Below are positions 33,790 through 45,895 of a stretch of DNA of 64,000 nt, in pieces; position 1 is the stretch's first letter; each line of letters opens with the position of its first letter. The stretch is from Latrodectus hesperus (taxonomy: Eukaryota; Arthropoda; Arachnida; Araneae; Theridiidae), in NCBI GenBank assembly GCA_037975125.1, contig CM075857.1:22546822-22610821 (forward strand), written 5' to 3'. Both the position numbers and the translations under genes were made by a program. Below the pieces are notes generated by a model. That model saw nothing but the letters and a program-made list of their open reading frames with translations, was not told the DNA's origin and ran no database searches.

Positions 33790-35210
33790 TTAAGAAAATA
33801 TTTGATATTTTCGTTCATCAACTTCGTAAAAATGCATGTTTGTATATTTATAAAATATAATATAGTTTTTTGGACAGTTATTTAATAAAATTAATATTTT
33901 GAACTGTATAGATTCCGTCGAATAGGTGTGAAATAAAGTCAGAAGCTCATAAATTTGGTCGACCTCAGCTCTAAATTAAAAGTAATTTATTTTCAATTTT
34001 TTTAATATTTTAATCGAAAATTTTCAGTTAATAAAAAATTTCGAAAACCACCTCAAATCATTTAGGAAAATATTTGAAAATTTCAATAGAAAATTCCAAC
34101 CAGTTCAATTTCAGGTCATTTTTTTAATAATATTTTTTTATTTTATACTTCTGAATAAAATATGAGATTAATTTAGAAAAACATGATGTTTTTTATATAC
34201 TTTCTTATGAATTATTAATTATTGCATTCCAGATGAAAAATATCAATTTAAAATTTGAAATTATTTTATTATATTTTTGATTCAGCTTATTTCTTTCAAA
34301 ACAATTAGTCTCAAAAAAAGATTTACGCTGAAAAATAATTTTAATCTTGAAATATGATGGATGTTCTTACTTTTCTCTTATGACGACAGATGGCACCACT
34401 ACTTGCGTCATTACTATGTTTATATTAAAATAAAAATTTCTGGCTCTAAATAATTTTTTCTAAAAAAAACTAAAAAAAATAAATAAATAATAAATAAAAA
34501 ATATAAAAAAACTTAAAAAAAATAAATAAATAAAAATTTTTTCATATTTTTTAACCACTAAAAGTATTGATGTAAAGTAGTAATATCATTTAGCATTGTT
34601 TTGAATATCTATTTCAGAATTTTTGTTTAGAGCCATGATTTCTTTTATTTTAAATATTTAGAATATTCTGTACGAGTCTTATATTTTTATAAATAAATTA
34701 ATAATTTCTAAAGAATTTTAAGATAATTGATTTATTTGGGCATACACCAAATTTATTTGGCAATAATTCATTACTTTAACAAAGAACTTTCAATAATAAA
34801 TAAATGTATCGTTCTAAATTTTTCCAAACAAATTTCAATATAAGACGTTTAAGAGTATATTATTATATATATATTTATGTGGTTAGTAAATTTGAAATAT
34901 TTCGTTTTATATTAAAATTTTAAACTTTAAACATTGAATGAAGCTAATTAAATATTAATAAACAAATGAACCGTCGTCATTTAACTAGATCATGTTTTTA
35001 TTAATGCAATAAAATTTTCCGGTTTTGCCACCCAGAACCGTTGCAATGCATGGTTGTCTGTTAAATACGGCCATTTAATTTTTATCATTTTAATTATTAA
35101 AATTGAAATAAAAAACTGAAATTATTTAAATAAAACTAACGAAAAAATTTTCAGAAAAAATTGCTGAAATGAAACATTATTTAAAATTCAGCTCAGTGGA
35201 CATTAATGTA
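33790..35210. other. Anonymous AT-rich DNA
   Basis: No gene was recognised. An A-rich low-complexity patch lies at about 34460-34530. Confidence 0.55.
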
Positions 35211-35212
35211 CA

Positions 35213-35213
<1 letters not shown>

Positions 35214-35298
<85 letters not shown>
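35214..35298. repeat. (TA)n microsatellite
   Basis: About 84 bp of uninterrupted TA dinucleotides. Confidence 0.97.
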
Positions 35299-35301
<3 letters not shown>

Positions 35302-35869
35302 CTTACTCATTAAGACAAAATTAATATTGAATAACTGATCACTAATAGGCTAATGCAAGTTACCATTTTCACTATAGCATATTAAATATAAACATAATTA
35401 ATGTATATAATTTGAATTTAAATAATAAAAATTAATGTATAAAGTTATCAGTTACAATTTAAAGTGAGTACCACTGAATTTTCCAGATACAAAAAATTTT
35501 AAATTATTTTTGTCTCATTGTTCAGCTCTTCTTTTTTCTTAAAATGTACTTTTAAAATTCCATTATTGAGCTTAAGGCAATATTTCTCTCTTTAAACTTT
35601 ATTTAATACAAATGATAAGAAATGTTATTCGTATCATCTATATCTACTATTAATTTACTGTGAAACCCACACTATTCTGTTGTCTCATGCATTTTATATA
35701 TTTGCTTATTGTAATAAGCTTTGCTATGCAGTTATTGTTTTGTAACAAAAAAGTGTGATATTTATTCATTTTAGAGTACAAATTTCTGTTTAATGTGCCT
35801 ATATACATTGTAGTATATTAATTTTATAAAGGAGTTGAAAAATATTTGTTGCTTTTTAAATTAAATAAC
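35299..35869. other. Anonymous AT-rich DNA
   Basis: No recognisable feature. Confidence 0.55.
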
Positions 35870-35881
35870 AAAGATTTATAA

Positions 35882-36109
35882 CACGAGCCGACCGATTGTT
35901 GAGAGGTTAGCGTCCCTAACTTCGAAGCAGTAGGTCCCAGGTTCGAATCCTGGTTCGGACATGGATGTTTCTTTCTCTTTGTGTTTGTCTTTGTTACTTC
36001 ACTTTCGGGTTGAAAGTGGCACACCCACTGGGTGTCCCAATATAAGAAATGCCATCACTTCGCCCATTTTAGAGCTCAATAGGCCTAAGGGCAGTCGGGT
36101 ATTAGAAAA
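35882..36109 (+). mobile_element. SINE family C (tRNA-like head, CT-rich body)
   Basis: The head contains 'gattgttgagaggttagcgt' and the B box GGTTCGAATCC ('ccaggttcgaatcctggttc'), then 'ggacatggatgtttctttct' and a TC/TG-rich segment. It ends 'cagtcgggtattag' plus A7. A 12-bp duplication, aaagatttataa, flanks it (35870-35881 and 36110-36121). The head and 'gggcatggatgttt' junction resemble family A, but the body and A-rich tail differ. Confidence 0.92.
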
Positions 36110-36121
36110 AAAGATTTATAA

Positions 36122-37755
36122 TATGATGCATAAATTTCAGCTGTTAAACATGTAATGTGGATTTATAATATCAATTTAATTGTGTGGACGGTTTTATATG
36201 TTTAAGTGCTATTAGAATGAAAAATATTTTTCTGTAATTTTTACCTAAAATTGTGTAAAATTAAAGTTTAAGCAAAATAGAATTAGATGATACTATAATG
36301 AATTTATGTATCATAATTATTAAGGTTAATCTTTGAGTCATTTAATCAAATTTTTAACTTATGATGTAATTTTCCTTTTAATGAATGAAACATTCATTTA
36401 AAAATACTGATACACATTTTACGTAGCAGTTATCAAACAATGAATATTTCTAAAATATCAACGGTTTAGAGTTATTAAAACAATCAAAAAATAATTTATT
36501 TATGAATAAAACTTCTCAACAATATAAAACATTCACTTTTCAAAATATTTTATTTTAATCTTTCAAAATTAAGAAAGTAAAATATATAACTATATGTAAC
36601 AAATCTTGCAATTTTGAAAATATATCGTTTTAAATGGTTTAAAATCTTGAAATTTTTGAATAAAAAAATCAGATACGATTGGAAAAAAAACTTTTTAATA
36701 ACATTTATCAATATTATTCGTTTTGTATTAAGATTTTATTAAGTTAAATCTTTAACACCTCTTTACAGGAATGATTTGGGAAAATATCTGCTAGAGAAAA
36801 ATTTATTTTTCCCCAAGAATCTCTAATTTTAGGACTAATGAAGTCTTCATTATCAATGAATGTATCCAAATTTCATTGTTATGCTCTGAAATCTTTAAAA
36901 GACGAACTGAGTCTTAAATCCTTTAAATTATTTTAGGTGTTCTGCGAATGGCGGATTGGGAACGATTCTGTAAAGTATTATTATCAATCATGAAGGAGAG
37001 ATGTGCAAAAAATATTTGTTAAAACTTTTTGGGACTCTTTATTTTGTTAATAAAATACCGTCCATGTCCTCAAAAAGTTACTTAGTTGCCATTCTGTTAA
37101 CAAAAAACTGCTATTAGCCTCCATAAAAAAAGGACAGTAAAAAGAGATAGTAAAGTAAATATATATATATATATTCTAAAAAGGATAAAAAAACAACTAA
37201 ATGATATTTCTCAAACAAATGAAAGTTTCTGTCGTTTCGAATAAACACGCGTCTCATTTTTGTAGTGCATGGAAAACAAATTTTTCATTTATCGCATGAA
37301 GAAAGTTTGAAATAGATATGGAAACCTTTATTTTGGTTTTCAAAAAAATATAAAGCATTTCAAATATAAATGAAATCCTTTAACGCAGCTCCATTATAAA
37401 ATTCCCTAATTAAGATCCCCAAAAAGTTTCTGTGAAATTATTACTTGGACTTAAAGTTAACGATAAACAGCTCACAAATTTTGAAATTTGATTATTTTTC
37501 TACGCTTCACCTACATATTAAATTTTATGAGAGAATGTTATGAAAATCAATCGGAAGATTATTATATGATGAAAAAAACTTTAATGAAGTTAATTGTTCT
37601 TCGTACCAATATTGAATATAAACCTTTCTTGAAGTGATAAGATTTTCTCAATCTTTAATAGCATACAAATATTCCATCGGCCAAACATGAAATTTATTTT
37701 CTTTTTTTTTAATTAATAGCGAATTAACAAAAAAAAATCAGGGCCATGTTTTTTT
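36122..37755. other. Anonymous AT-rich DNA
   Basis: No gene was called. Near 36935-37020 a short plus-strand frame reads GVLRMADWERFCKVLLSIMK, preceded by an acceptor-like 'tttaaattattttag', but no good donor closes it, so it stays a note. Confidence 0.4.
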
Positions 37756-37758
37756 CCA

Positions 37759-37799
37759 AAAAAAAAAAAAAAAAAAAAAAAAAGAAAAGAAAGAAAAAA
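37759..37799. repeat. Poly-A/AG low-complexity run
   Basis: A run of about 24 A followed by AAAG-type repeats. No SINE or LINE body abuts it on the plus strand. Confidence 0.9.
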
Positions 37800-39400
37800 G
37801 CAAATTTACATATCAATGCAAATAATTTTGCCAAATATTTAATGCAAAGTGACCGTTTATGAAATGCAAATTCTACCAAGCATCTATTGCATCATTTACA
37901 TTATTCAGAATTTGAATAAATACATTTTCAGAGATTCATCAAATGTCCGGGAGGTAGGCACTATTGTTCTTATTGCATTTTAGTATTTCTTCATATAAAG
38001 AAAACTTTTTAGATAATTCCATGAGAATATTTATCTTTGGATACTTTTATTACTAATATATGCAAGTGATGTGTGTTTTAAACTAGAAATTATCCCTCAG
38101 GGTATTCAATATGTACAACGTCAAAAAAACTAGATCAAGATTTTCAGGTGATTTTTTTTTCATTGTTAGCTTGCTCATTACTGTATAAAGCTTTAAGGTC
38201 CGTTTCCATCCAAAGTGAATTCATATCAAGCTATATTTCTAAAGCATTGTTACTTTAACAGTGATACATGTCATCTTTCAATCTATACTGTTTTCGGTGA
38301 ATGGGGCATATGATTAGCATTTGATAAAATTAACGAAAGACAAATATTTTATAATCTTTCTATTTGAAAGAATTGATTGGTACTAATACATTCTTTATCA
38401 TATATTCAAAAAAGTTATGTGCTTTTTCTCGTCATTAAAGCAATGGAAGTGATGTAATTCTTAACTTTAGTTGAAACAAAGTATAAGGATCAGCATGGTA
38501 CCAAACATCTGGCCCATAGATATGTTAAAAATTAACTTTGAAACAGTGCCTGGTCTTTTGATAACCTCGTTAAAACCATTAAACTGACGTCAATATAAGT
38601 TGGAAACGTCAAAGAAATTCTCCAGTAAGCTTAATTTGAATTTATGACACAATTTATGCTAATTCTTATTTTTGTCTATTCGTCAGTGTGATACTTTTAA
38701 TAGTCTCAGACAATTTCCGGTGATGTCTTTCTTTATCCGACTGCTTATTCACGGGTTATATAAATATGAATTAAAATTTATATAATATGAATTTCTTATT
38801 TAAGCAAAATATTTATATATTGTTAAATATGAATCTAATTTTCACAGTAAAACTGTTCACATAATGTATGAAACGCTTTCAATTACAGAATAAAGAAATA
38901 GTGAAATTTAGTATTAAAGTTATCTTTTAGAATAAAACCCACACACATATATTTATTATATATCATATATAAGAAAATAATATTTTAAAAATATAATTTA
39001 TTTGAACCCATAAATTTCATACTGATTCAGTTAAAAATGCGAAATAGTATTCGTAAGTTAACCAGGTGATGCGGTTGCTTATAAAAATGAGCTAATTAAA
39101 ATAAAATTCTATTTTTACCTATGTGACATAAAAAGATTTTTTATCCAATTACCAGATGGTATCACATTTAGAAAAGCATCTTAATCTCGGAATTGTAAAT
39201 TGACAATATTAATATTTGATTAGTTTTAATGCACATACAAAAATGTATACGCAGTATAATTATGATAATTACATCTTTAATTTACTACACAATTTTTACG
39301 TTAATAGAAATGAAAAAGCTGAATGATGCGTATCTAATTCAGACGCAAAAAAATGTAAACTTTCGTATTCGGATTTAATTTAGGAAGAAAAAAAAGTTAT
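37800..39400. other. Anonymous AT-rich DNA
   Basis: No recognisable feature apart from a CRE-like tgacgtca near 38586. Confidence 0.5.
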
Positions 39401-39409
39401 TTATGATGG

Positions 39410-39590
39410 GCAGTGACGTGATTCAATTTCAATTGACGTCAGATCACCTTTTGTAAGGTCACTTGTACCTAGACACTCTCTGGACGGCTTTCTTGCCTTG
39501 CTGGCTGAGATATTCTATAAATGGTGCTTTTTCTGCTCGAAGAGTCGCTTGTGGGTCACAGAAATAAATCTTTTGTTACATTTACCTCGG
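39410..39590 (+). promoter_or_regulatory. Promoter- or LTR-like island
   Basis: In a more GC-rich stretch, 'ttgacgtcagatc' (CRE-like) and 'aaggtcactt' lie upstream of a TATA-type box, 'ctataaatggtg' (about 39515), with AATAAA about 50 bp further on (39564). This spacing fits either a core promoter or the U3-R part of an LTR with a short R. No LTR ends or partner copy were found. Strand is inferred from the TATA box. Confidence 0.3.
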
Positions 39591-39599
39591 TCAATGATA

Positions 39600-41250
39600 T
39601 TTTGAATTAGCAGTCTTTGTATACCCGCTATTATAAATAAAGGAGGATCTGTAGTTTTGAAATTGTATTTTGTCTAAGCATAGTCAAATTTATTATTTTG
39701 GAATATTTTATATTCAAAAAATTTATATCTATTAAATAGATTTTCTCTATGAAAAACACAATTCTTGAAATAAGTTTAGTGTAATTTTTTAAGTTAATAT
39801 TTTTGTTATAAAAACTCATGGTTTTTGATAGACAATATATATCAGGATAAAAAATTTATTTTTTATATTTTATCGTTTTTATATGTTGTGTTCAAATTTC
39901 TTCCATTCTATTAACTCTGGAAAAAAATATAAGTAAAAACACATTTAAATAGATTATTTTAATAATTGTAATGTAAAAAGTTATATTATTACCTCCGTAA
40001 AAGTTGAATGAAATAGTAAAGTTATGCTTTTGATTTTTGATATTCGATTCACTTTATATTACAATAATAAATAATAAAAACATTTTACTGTTCATTAGTA
40101 AAATTGTTTCTCTATTTCTCAATAAATATCTTACTGCAAAGTTTAAGGAAACATTGTGTGACTAAAAATGCTTTTTTATCCCGTTTACCTTAAGTAACTG
40201 TTTTATTGAGGTTATTAGAAAAAAATTAAAATTTGATAAATCCTTTAGAATTGTTCAATTTACTTTAATTAAATATAGAACTTAGGCATAATTAATTTAA
40301 ATACATTTTTTATAGATATATATGTTTTATGCTTCAAAAATTAGAAAATCATCTTTGATTAACGATGACAACATTATATACTTTAAACTTCTTAAAAAAT
40401 CGCTTGTGACTTTCAACATAATAGATTTTAAACCAGATATTATTTAACCGTAATTCATATGATTGAATCTGTTGGTAAATTTGTAATAAAACGGAGACAA
40501 TCTCTGAAATGACCAAACAGAAAAAAGATGTAAAACTGTAAATGCGATTAAAATACTTCTTCCTTTTAAAATGTTTTAAAATTTTATCCGAAAACACATT
40601 TCTTTAAAAATTTCACCATAATGTGAATTATAGAAAGCAATAAAATTTGTCATTAAATATTCTAATTTAAAAATTAAAGCTACGATTCAACTTTATTTTA
40701 TCGTTTTATTTATTAAATTTATGTAAGCATTTTAATTTCATTCAAGTTATAAAGCAATAATAGCAACACTTTATTATAAAAATGGACACATAGTTATGCT
40801 ATAATTACATTTTTTAAAATGATTTTAAAATATATTCCTTGTTGTGATATATCTATTTAGTAAAAAGATTTAATGTGAAAATTATAAATTACATAAATGC
40901 CATCATTATCAAGTTCTTCAGTATTTTAAATATAAAAATATTAAATACCTAAAATTACTATTTCTCATTAAACGATTCGCTACATAAATTTTAAAATTTT
41001 CGAGCTCAAACATTTAAGATTAAAATATTCCCATGTTAATACTTTCAGTTTAAAATTACAGCATGAAATGAATGGCAAAAAAAACAGTTATTATTTTTTT
41101 TTGTGCCACAATTTTGAAAATTAAAATATAACATTTCGTTATGTATTATTAAATTAATAAACATGTTTTTACGAATCACATCATTTTATGATAATTTTCA
41201 ATTAATTTTTCACACGAGAAAATACTTAAATTCAAACGAAAGCCAACTCT
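39600..41250. other. Anonymous AT-rich DNA
   Basis: No recognisable feature. Open frames here (for example 40597-40349 minus) are A/T-biased. Confidence 0.5.
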
Positions 41251-41254
41251 AAAC

Positions 41255-41416
41255 ATGCGAATTGAGCATTATTCGTTCATTACTTTCAACTACCATTTAA
41301 ACCTCTTTCAGCGCTTATGGTCGCAAAATGTAACCACGTGCACCTTTGACGTCAATAGCCAGATTGTCAGGGTCACTTTAAGGTCGACTTCTCCCGTAGC
41401 GTTCTACAATAATTGA
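41255..41416 (+). other. Small open frame in a GC-richer patch; weak coding candidate
   Basis: ATG at 41255 opens 53 codons. The second half reads LWSQNVTTCTFDVNSQIVRV, a varied residue mix unlike the A/T noise around it. An acceptor-like 'ttaaacctctttcag' ends at about 41311 within the frame. The patch also carries an E box (cacgtg), a tgacgtca palindrome and 'agggtcactttaaggtc', so it might instead be regulatory. No family is recognised. Confidence 0.2.
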
Positions 41417-41499
41417 TGAAATGCGATTTTTGCTCCCAATAGAAGCGGGACATGCAAATCAAGCAGTGACGGATGTCTGCTCTCATTATAAATATTTTT

Positions 41500-43120
41500 A
41501 AAATAATAGTACATACAATTAAAAAATACTGCCAACACGTACCTAATTTCTTTATACCCCCAACATTGCATAATATTATTTAACCTCTATCCCAAGGATG
41601 CTTTGTTTTAGACTTCAAATGAAGTTTACTTCCTCATCTGAAGATTTAGAAACCGGAAGAGAGACAATGGTCTTATTTTTCTCAGTAACTACTGGCATTT
41701 TTATTGTAAGTATCATGCAGTAAACCGAACTGTATCAAGTTATATTAGTTCCCATTGAAAATAAATGTAATTTTCGGTAACTGCAGGCATGATTTTGACC
41801 CAAACTTTCCAGTCATGTAAAAAAAAAGAAAAAAAATTATGAACCGAATTTATTCATTTCGAATTAAAATCATTTGTTAATTAAATGGTATTTATAAAAT
41901 ATGTGTGCCTTTAATAACTCAATTCTGTATCCTAGTCACTATACAAATATGAACTTGTATTTATTCGTAATTTGTTGCACAGTACACTGTTAATCTTTTT
42001 TTATTTTTTTTGTGCGTGCATGCAAAAGATCGATGGTTGTTTTCTGAAAAAGTATGATTACCAGAATCGGCCTTCATAAAAAGTTCCGGTTGCAAGAAAC
42101 CACGTGATGTTCAACTATTTTTAACGAATCAACATCATATCATAAGAACACAAAAGAAAATAGAAAAATTAGCACATGATTAAATTTTACCCTTTCGATC
42201 GTCGATGATTCTCACTTCGTTTTTCTCGCTCGTCACCTATCGGCTACAGTCACCACTAAAACCCTAAAATTTTTGCAATGTAAAAACATTAAATACGAAT
42301 GCACACACACGTGATATAATACGAATAAACTTTTATTTTCACAATTATAATCCATAATTCACAAGTTTTCATTTGCAAGAGCACATTTTGCTTCTTAATC
42401 TCGTTGGAACCCTATTTATCCCAGGGCCTGCCATTCGCCGCACCCTCCAGATTGTTGACACTGCTGTTTATTTAAAAATGAACTGCTTAAATTTTGTCCT
42501 ATTACATATACCTCAATATGTAAGGATATTCTTTCAATTTATCGTAATTTTGTGAACTTAATTTTAATTTGAATGATATTTATGAGACGTTAGAATACAT
42601 ACGTGGGTCATAAATTTTTCATTAAAGAAATAAATACGATATCATATTTTCTTTAAAAAATATTTAGTAATAAGCGTCATTGATCTAAATAAAAGTTTCA
42701 GGATGTGTTTTATTGTATGGCATGTGCAAATTATAAATATTAGAAAAATAGAAAAGATAGCCATAAAATATAATTCTTGTCTTCATATGCAGGGTAATAT
42801 AAATTTGTTCATCATAAATTTTTTTTCTTTCTCTGTAGTGGAAGATATAACATGCAGTTTTTTAATTGATAAATGTTAAAATTATTTTTGAAAATAAGAT
42901 TTCTAAGTGAAATTTGACAAATGTATACTCCTTTGTGTGTAATATTATTTTAAAAATGCATACTAAAATTGGAAGTTTAGCTTAAATTAGAGTTTAAAGT
43001 TTAGCTTAAAAATTGATTAACAAAAGTTTACATACTTGTTCGTAAAAGATCATATTATAGACATGAAGGATTGATGGTAAAGGCAGAAATTAGCATAAAT
43101 GGACGTAAAAGTCTCACAAA
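41500..43120. other. Mostly anonymous AT-rich DNA
   Basis: No gene was called. A short GC-richer piece near 42400-42470 lies in a 60-codon plus frame (TLFIPGPAIRRTLQIVDTAV) without splice support or a known match. Another near 42195-42255 is CG-rich with 'cgatcgtcgatg'. Confidence 0.4.
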
Positions 43121-43123
43121 ATG

Positions 43124-43156
43124 GATATCGTACATGATAGAAATTTGTACGATATC
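43124..43156. repeat. Perfect 11-bp hairpin
   Basis: gatatcgtaca and tgtacgatatc are exact reverse complements, separated by 11 nt. Confidence 0.8.
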
Positions 43157-43353
43157 TTCGGTAAATATACCTTTTAAAATGTCTTTAAAAGATCTTTAAA
43201 AATTTTACATACCTTTTAAAAGGCGTTTATTATATACATGCCTGTTAAAGACATGATCTCATTGCATATTTTGCATTGTAGCTATTAGTAATTACCTTCT
43301 TTCAATGCATGATAATGCTAGACCTCATACTTCTCATCTTGTGGGGAATATAT

Positions 43354-43557
43354 TTGTTGTTGTTGTTGCACGAGAATGCTTCCCTGTACCGAGCCCTGAG
43401 TTGGGCTCTACCAGTTAGGTAGAAGCAGCCGAGTGGAGTCTTCATGCTTTTGAAGCAGGGTCCAAGTAGAAAACCCCCAATACTTGGCCTGCCATCCTCG
43501 AGGTATCATTTCACTTGAAGGACATTGCAACCACACCCAGTTTTAACGTGCCCCAGC
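43354..43557 (-). mobile_element. SINE family E, 5' truncated (minus)
   Basis: On the minus strand it runs 'gctggggcacgttaaaac', 'gtgaaatgatacctcgag', 'gactccactcggctgcttct', 'ctggtagagcccaactca' and 'gcattctcgtgcaacaacaa', matching the copy at 44881-45180 without the tRNA head. The tail is (AAC)n. A short duplication, gaatatat, may flank it (43346-43353 and 43562-43569). Confidence 0.85.
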
Positions 43558-43593
43558 AGTAAGAATATATGTGTAATTGAAAATATACTTGCG

Positions 43594-43810
43594 TTGGACG
43601 TTAGTATAATCTCCTATACTAAATCGGATTGAACATGTTTGGGACATGCTGAGATGGAACAATGCAGAAAGACTTGTTATCATTCGAGATTTCTCTTTGG
43701 GTTGCTGTGGAAAAGTATTTTCCCAATTCTTTTTGACAAATTTAACATATTTCTTAAGTTGAGTCTGCATCAGTTAGTGGCACCAAGAGACTACACTTTA
43801 TATTAAGCAC
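43594..43810 (+). pseudogene. Tc1-like transposase C-terminal remnant
   Basis: The plus strand reads SPILNRIEHVWDMLRWNNAE, corresponding to the 'SPDLNPIEHVWD' block of Tc1 transposases, whose glutamate or aspartate is the third catalytic residue. It continues RLVIIRDFSLGCCGKVFSQF then FLTNLTYFLS and stops. Tail residues of the family follow weakly. Upstream domains are absent. The open minus-strand frame across the same bases (75 codons) is its shadow. Confidence 0.7.
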
Positions 43811-43814
43811 TTTG

Positions 43815-44595
43815 CATAATTCCCACACAGTATTTTGTTTGTCATTTACATGTGATGAAACTGTTATCCTAATCATCTTTTAACGCATTTTGTATCAGTC
43901 TAAAAAGAGAAGCCTCCTGCGTTTTATATTAACCTTTTTTACCTCCTGCGTTTTGTGTGTAACACATGTATTCACCACACACATTTTGTACCTAAAGATG
44001 TTTATCGCGTTATAATTTTTTTGCTTGTTTTCCTTATTTATTTTTAATAATATATTGAAGCGGCATGTTTCATGTGATAATGGATGTAAACTCGTATAAT
44101 CTCGAAATTAAAATAATTTACTTTGAAATGGATGAATTTATTATTCTTAAAGCATTTTTTACTTTAATAAAATTTTAGCACAATAATATTATATAGAAAT
44201 AGATGGCTTTGGAACTGAGAGAGAGAGAGCAATTGCCATTTTAGCAAACTGTTAAGCAAAAATTTTGTTCTTTAACACTACTTCAAAATCATCAGTACTT
44301 ATAAATTTAGTCATTATTCAGTAGGGTAATTCAGAATCAAATTAAAATTTAACATTTGAAGCTAGTTTCTTAACTTAAATCAGTTAAAATTTTAAATATT
44401 ATGAAATATGAAAATGGTATTGAAAAAGAAAGCGTTACAATTTTGAAAATTTTACTATTAGTCATTTTCTATGGGAAAATATAATGAAAGAATCTTTAAA
44501 TGTCATTGAATTAAGAAGTTCCAGTCGTGATATTTCTTTGGAAATGAGGTTCATTAAGATTGAATGTAGGAATTTAGAAGAACTTTTCGACATTA
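43815..44595. other. AT-rich DNA, perhaps partly Tc1 remnant
   Basis: The first ~150 bp may be the 3' end of the Tc1-like element, but no terminal repeat was found. The rest shows no feature apart from a short (GA)n run near 44215-44229. Confidence 0.4.
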
Positions 44596-44603
44596 TTTTA
44601 GAT

Positions 44604-45207
44604 TAGTGGTTCTCAACAACTGTGTGCCACGCCACTTTTGTATGCCGCCAAATTATGGAAACGGATATTATAAAAATTATTTCGCTCTTTTTATTACAAA
44701 TAAAATATTAAACGTACTGTTGTTTCTGTAGTGCGTATATTTTGTTTTGCATTCAAAATTATTATCATAAACTATTTTGATCAATGTATTAGTGGTAAGC
44801 AAATTTTTAAACTTATCTTTTTCTTTGTGTGCCGCCAAACTATGAAATCGTTGAAAGTGTACCGTGACAAAAAATCTTGAATGGCCGAATTGGCTTAGTT
44901 GGTTAGAGCGCTGCTCTTATTATCGAAAAGTAGTGAGATCGAATTCCGACTTAACCGAAGATCCGTTTTTTTCGCTAATAGCGGCTGGGCACGTTAAAAC
45001 TGGGAGTGGTCGCGATGTCGTCCAAGTGAAATGATACCTTTGATGGTGGCAAGCCAATTATTGTGGGTCTTCTGCTGGATCCCTGTTTCAAAATCACAAA
45101 GACTCCACCCGGCTGTTTTTATCTAACTGGTAGAGCCCAACTCGGGGATAAGTACTGGAAAGCATACTGGTGCAACAAGTACAAAAAAAAAGTCTTGAGA
45201 ATCACTG
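44604..45207. mobile_element. hAT-type MITE, interrupted by a SINE
   Basis: The left end 'tagtggttctcaac' is mirrored at the right end by 'cttgagaatcactg', the CAGTGGTTCTCAA-type terminal repeat typical of many hAT elements. Flanking 8-bp sequences ttttagat (44596-44603) and ttttatat (45208-45215) match at 7 of 8 positions, as expected for a hAT target duplication. Internal 'gtgtgccgccaaac' / 'tatgccgccaaat' blocks are repeated. No transposase is encoded. About 300 bp remain without the SINE. Confidence 0.85.
44881..45180 (+). mobile_element. SINE family E, full length, inside the hAT MITE
   Basis: The head 'atggccgaattggcttagtt' with 'gatcgaattccgac' is tRNA-like (A box 'tggcttagttgg', imperfect B box). 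The body contains 'cacgttaaaactgggagtgg', 'gtccaagtgaaatgatacct', 'agactccacccggctg' and 'gagcccaactcggg'. It ends 'ctggtgcaacaagt'. The flanking duplication is 'acaaaaaatcttga' (44867-44880) versus the same with extra A/G at 45181-45198. Confidence 0.9.
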
Positions 45208-45469
45208 TTTTATATTAAGACAATATAGCATAGCTTAAATATCTTTTCTTCATTGGTGAGTTAAAGCAATGCGTTATTTTGTTAAGATAAAAATAATTAA
45301 TGGTTTTCTAATTCTTGCCTTTCACATTCAAGTAAAAGTGTGAAATAAAATCATTTACATAAAAATTTTACTGAAAAAAATTACACAACAAAAACATCGC
45401 AAGGATATGGCGCTTAAAAAGTAAATATATATTTCTTTCAGTACTTTTCCATGCCATGTTTCTTCTTTC

Positions 45470-45895
45470 TATAGAAGAAAAGACAACCCGGAAAGTAAAT
45501 TTGCAGTGCTTCAATAAACTTTAAAACAAGTTACAGCTTTTTGGCCATCTACTTTGCAGCGACAAAAATGACGCAATATTGATTCATCATGGCTTAGTAG
45601 TTCTACACGCTCTTCAGAATGGGAATTGCCGTAATTTGATCCCAAGCACTATTTCAACAACAGGAGACACAGATGTGCATCTGCCTTCTACATGAACGCT
45701 ATCGCCGTGTGTTCGTGAGTGTTTTCCGGGTGTCTTCGTTTGCGATACGTGAATACAACCCGCTATCTGTGAAAAGACTACCCAAAAAGCAAATATGCAG
45801 TGGATATTTTAAAGTTATTTACAACTGAAATATTTTAGTCTGTCCCCCATAAAGTATCCAAAAATGACACAGTATATCCCTTCTTAAAAACAGTT
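45470..45895. repeat. Direct repeat pair flanking a tRNA-like block
   Basis: 'aaaagacaacccggaaagta' (about 45479) and 'aaaagactacccaaaaagca' (about 45773) begin two ~115-bp segments that match through 'aatttgcagtg'/'aatatgcagtg', 'taaactttaaaacaagttac'/'attttaaagttatttacaac' and 'aaaaatgacgcaatat'/'aaaaatgacacagtat'. Between them, 45593-45660 has 'catggcttagtagttctaca' and 'taatttgatcccaagc', which look like tRNA A and B boxes. It may be an eroded SINE family of its own. Confidence 0.55.

Noticed and set aside
34370..34430. 'gacagatggcaccactactt' resembling the middle of SINE family B
   Set aside because: Only about 15 bp match, with no tRNA boxes or tail nearby.
36935..37020. Possible plus-strand exon reading MADWERFCKVLLSIMKERC
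   Set aside because: No acceptable donor closes the frame. One short protein-like stretch is expected by chance in 64 kb.
42195..42255. Possible minus-strand exon reading DEREKRSENHRRSKG
   Set aside because: The polypyrimidine tract is weak and the frame is short, with stops close by on both sides.
43543..43770. 75-codon minus-strand frame with a protein-like look
   Set aside because: The plus strand of the same bases encodes the IEHVWDML block of a Tc1 transposase, so the minus frame is a shadow.
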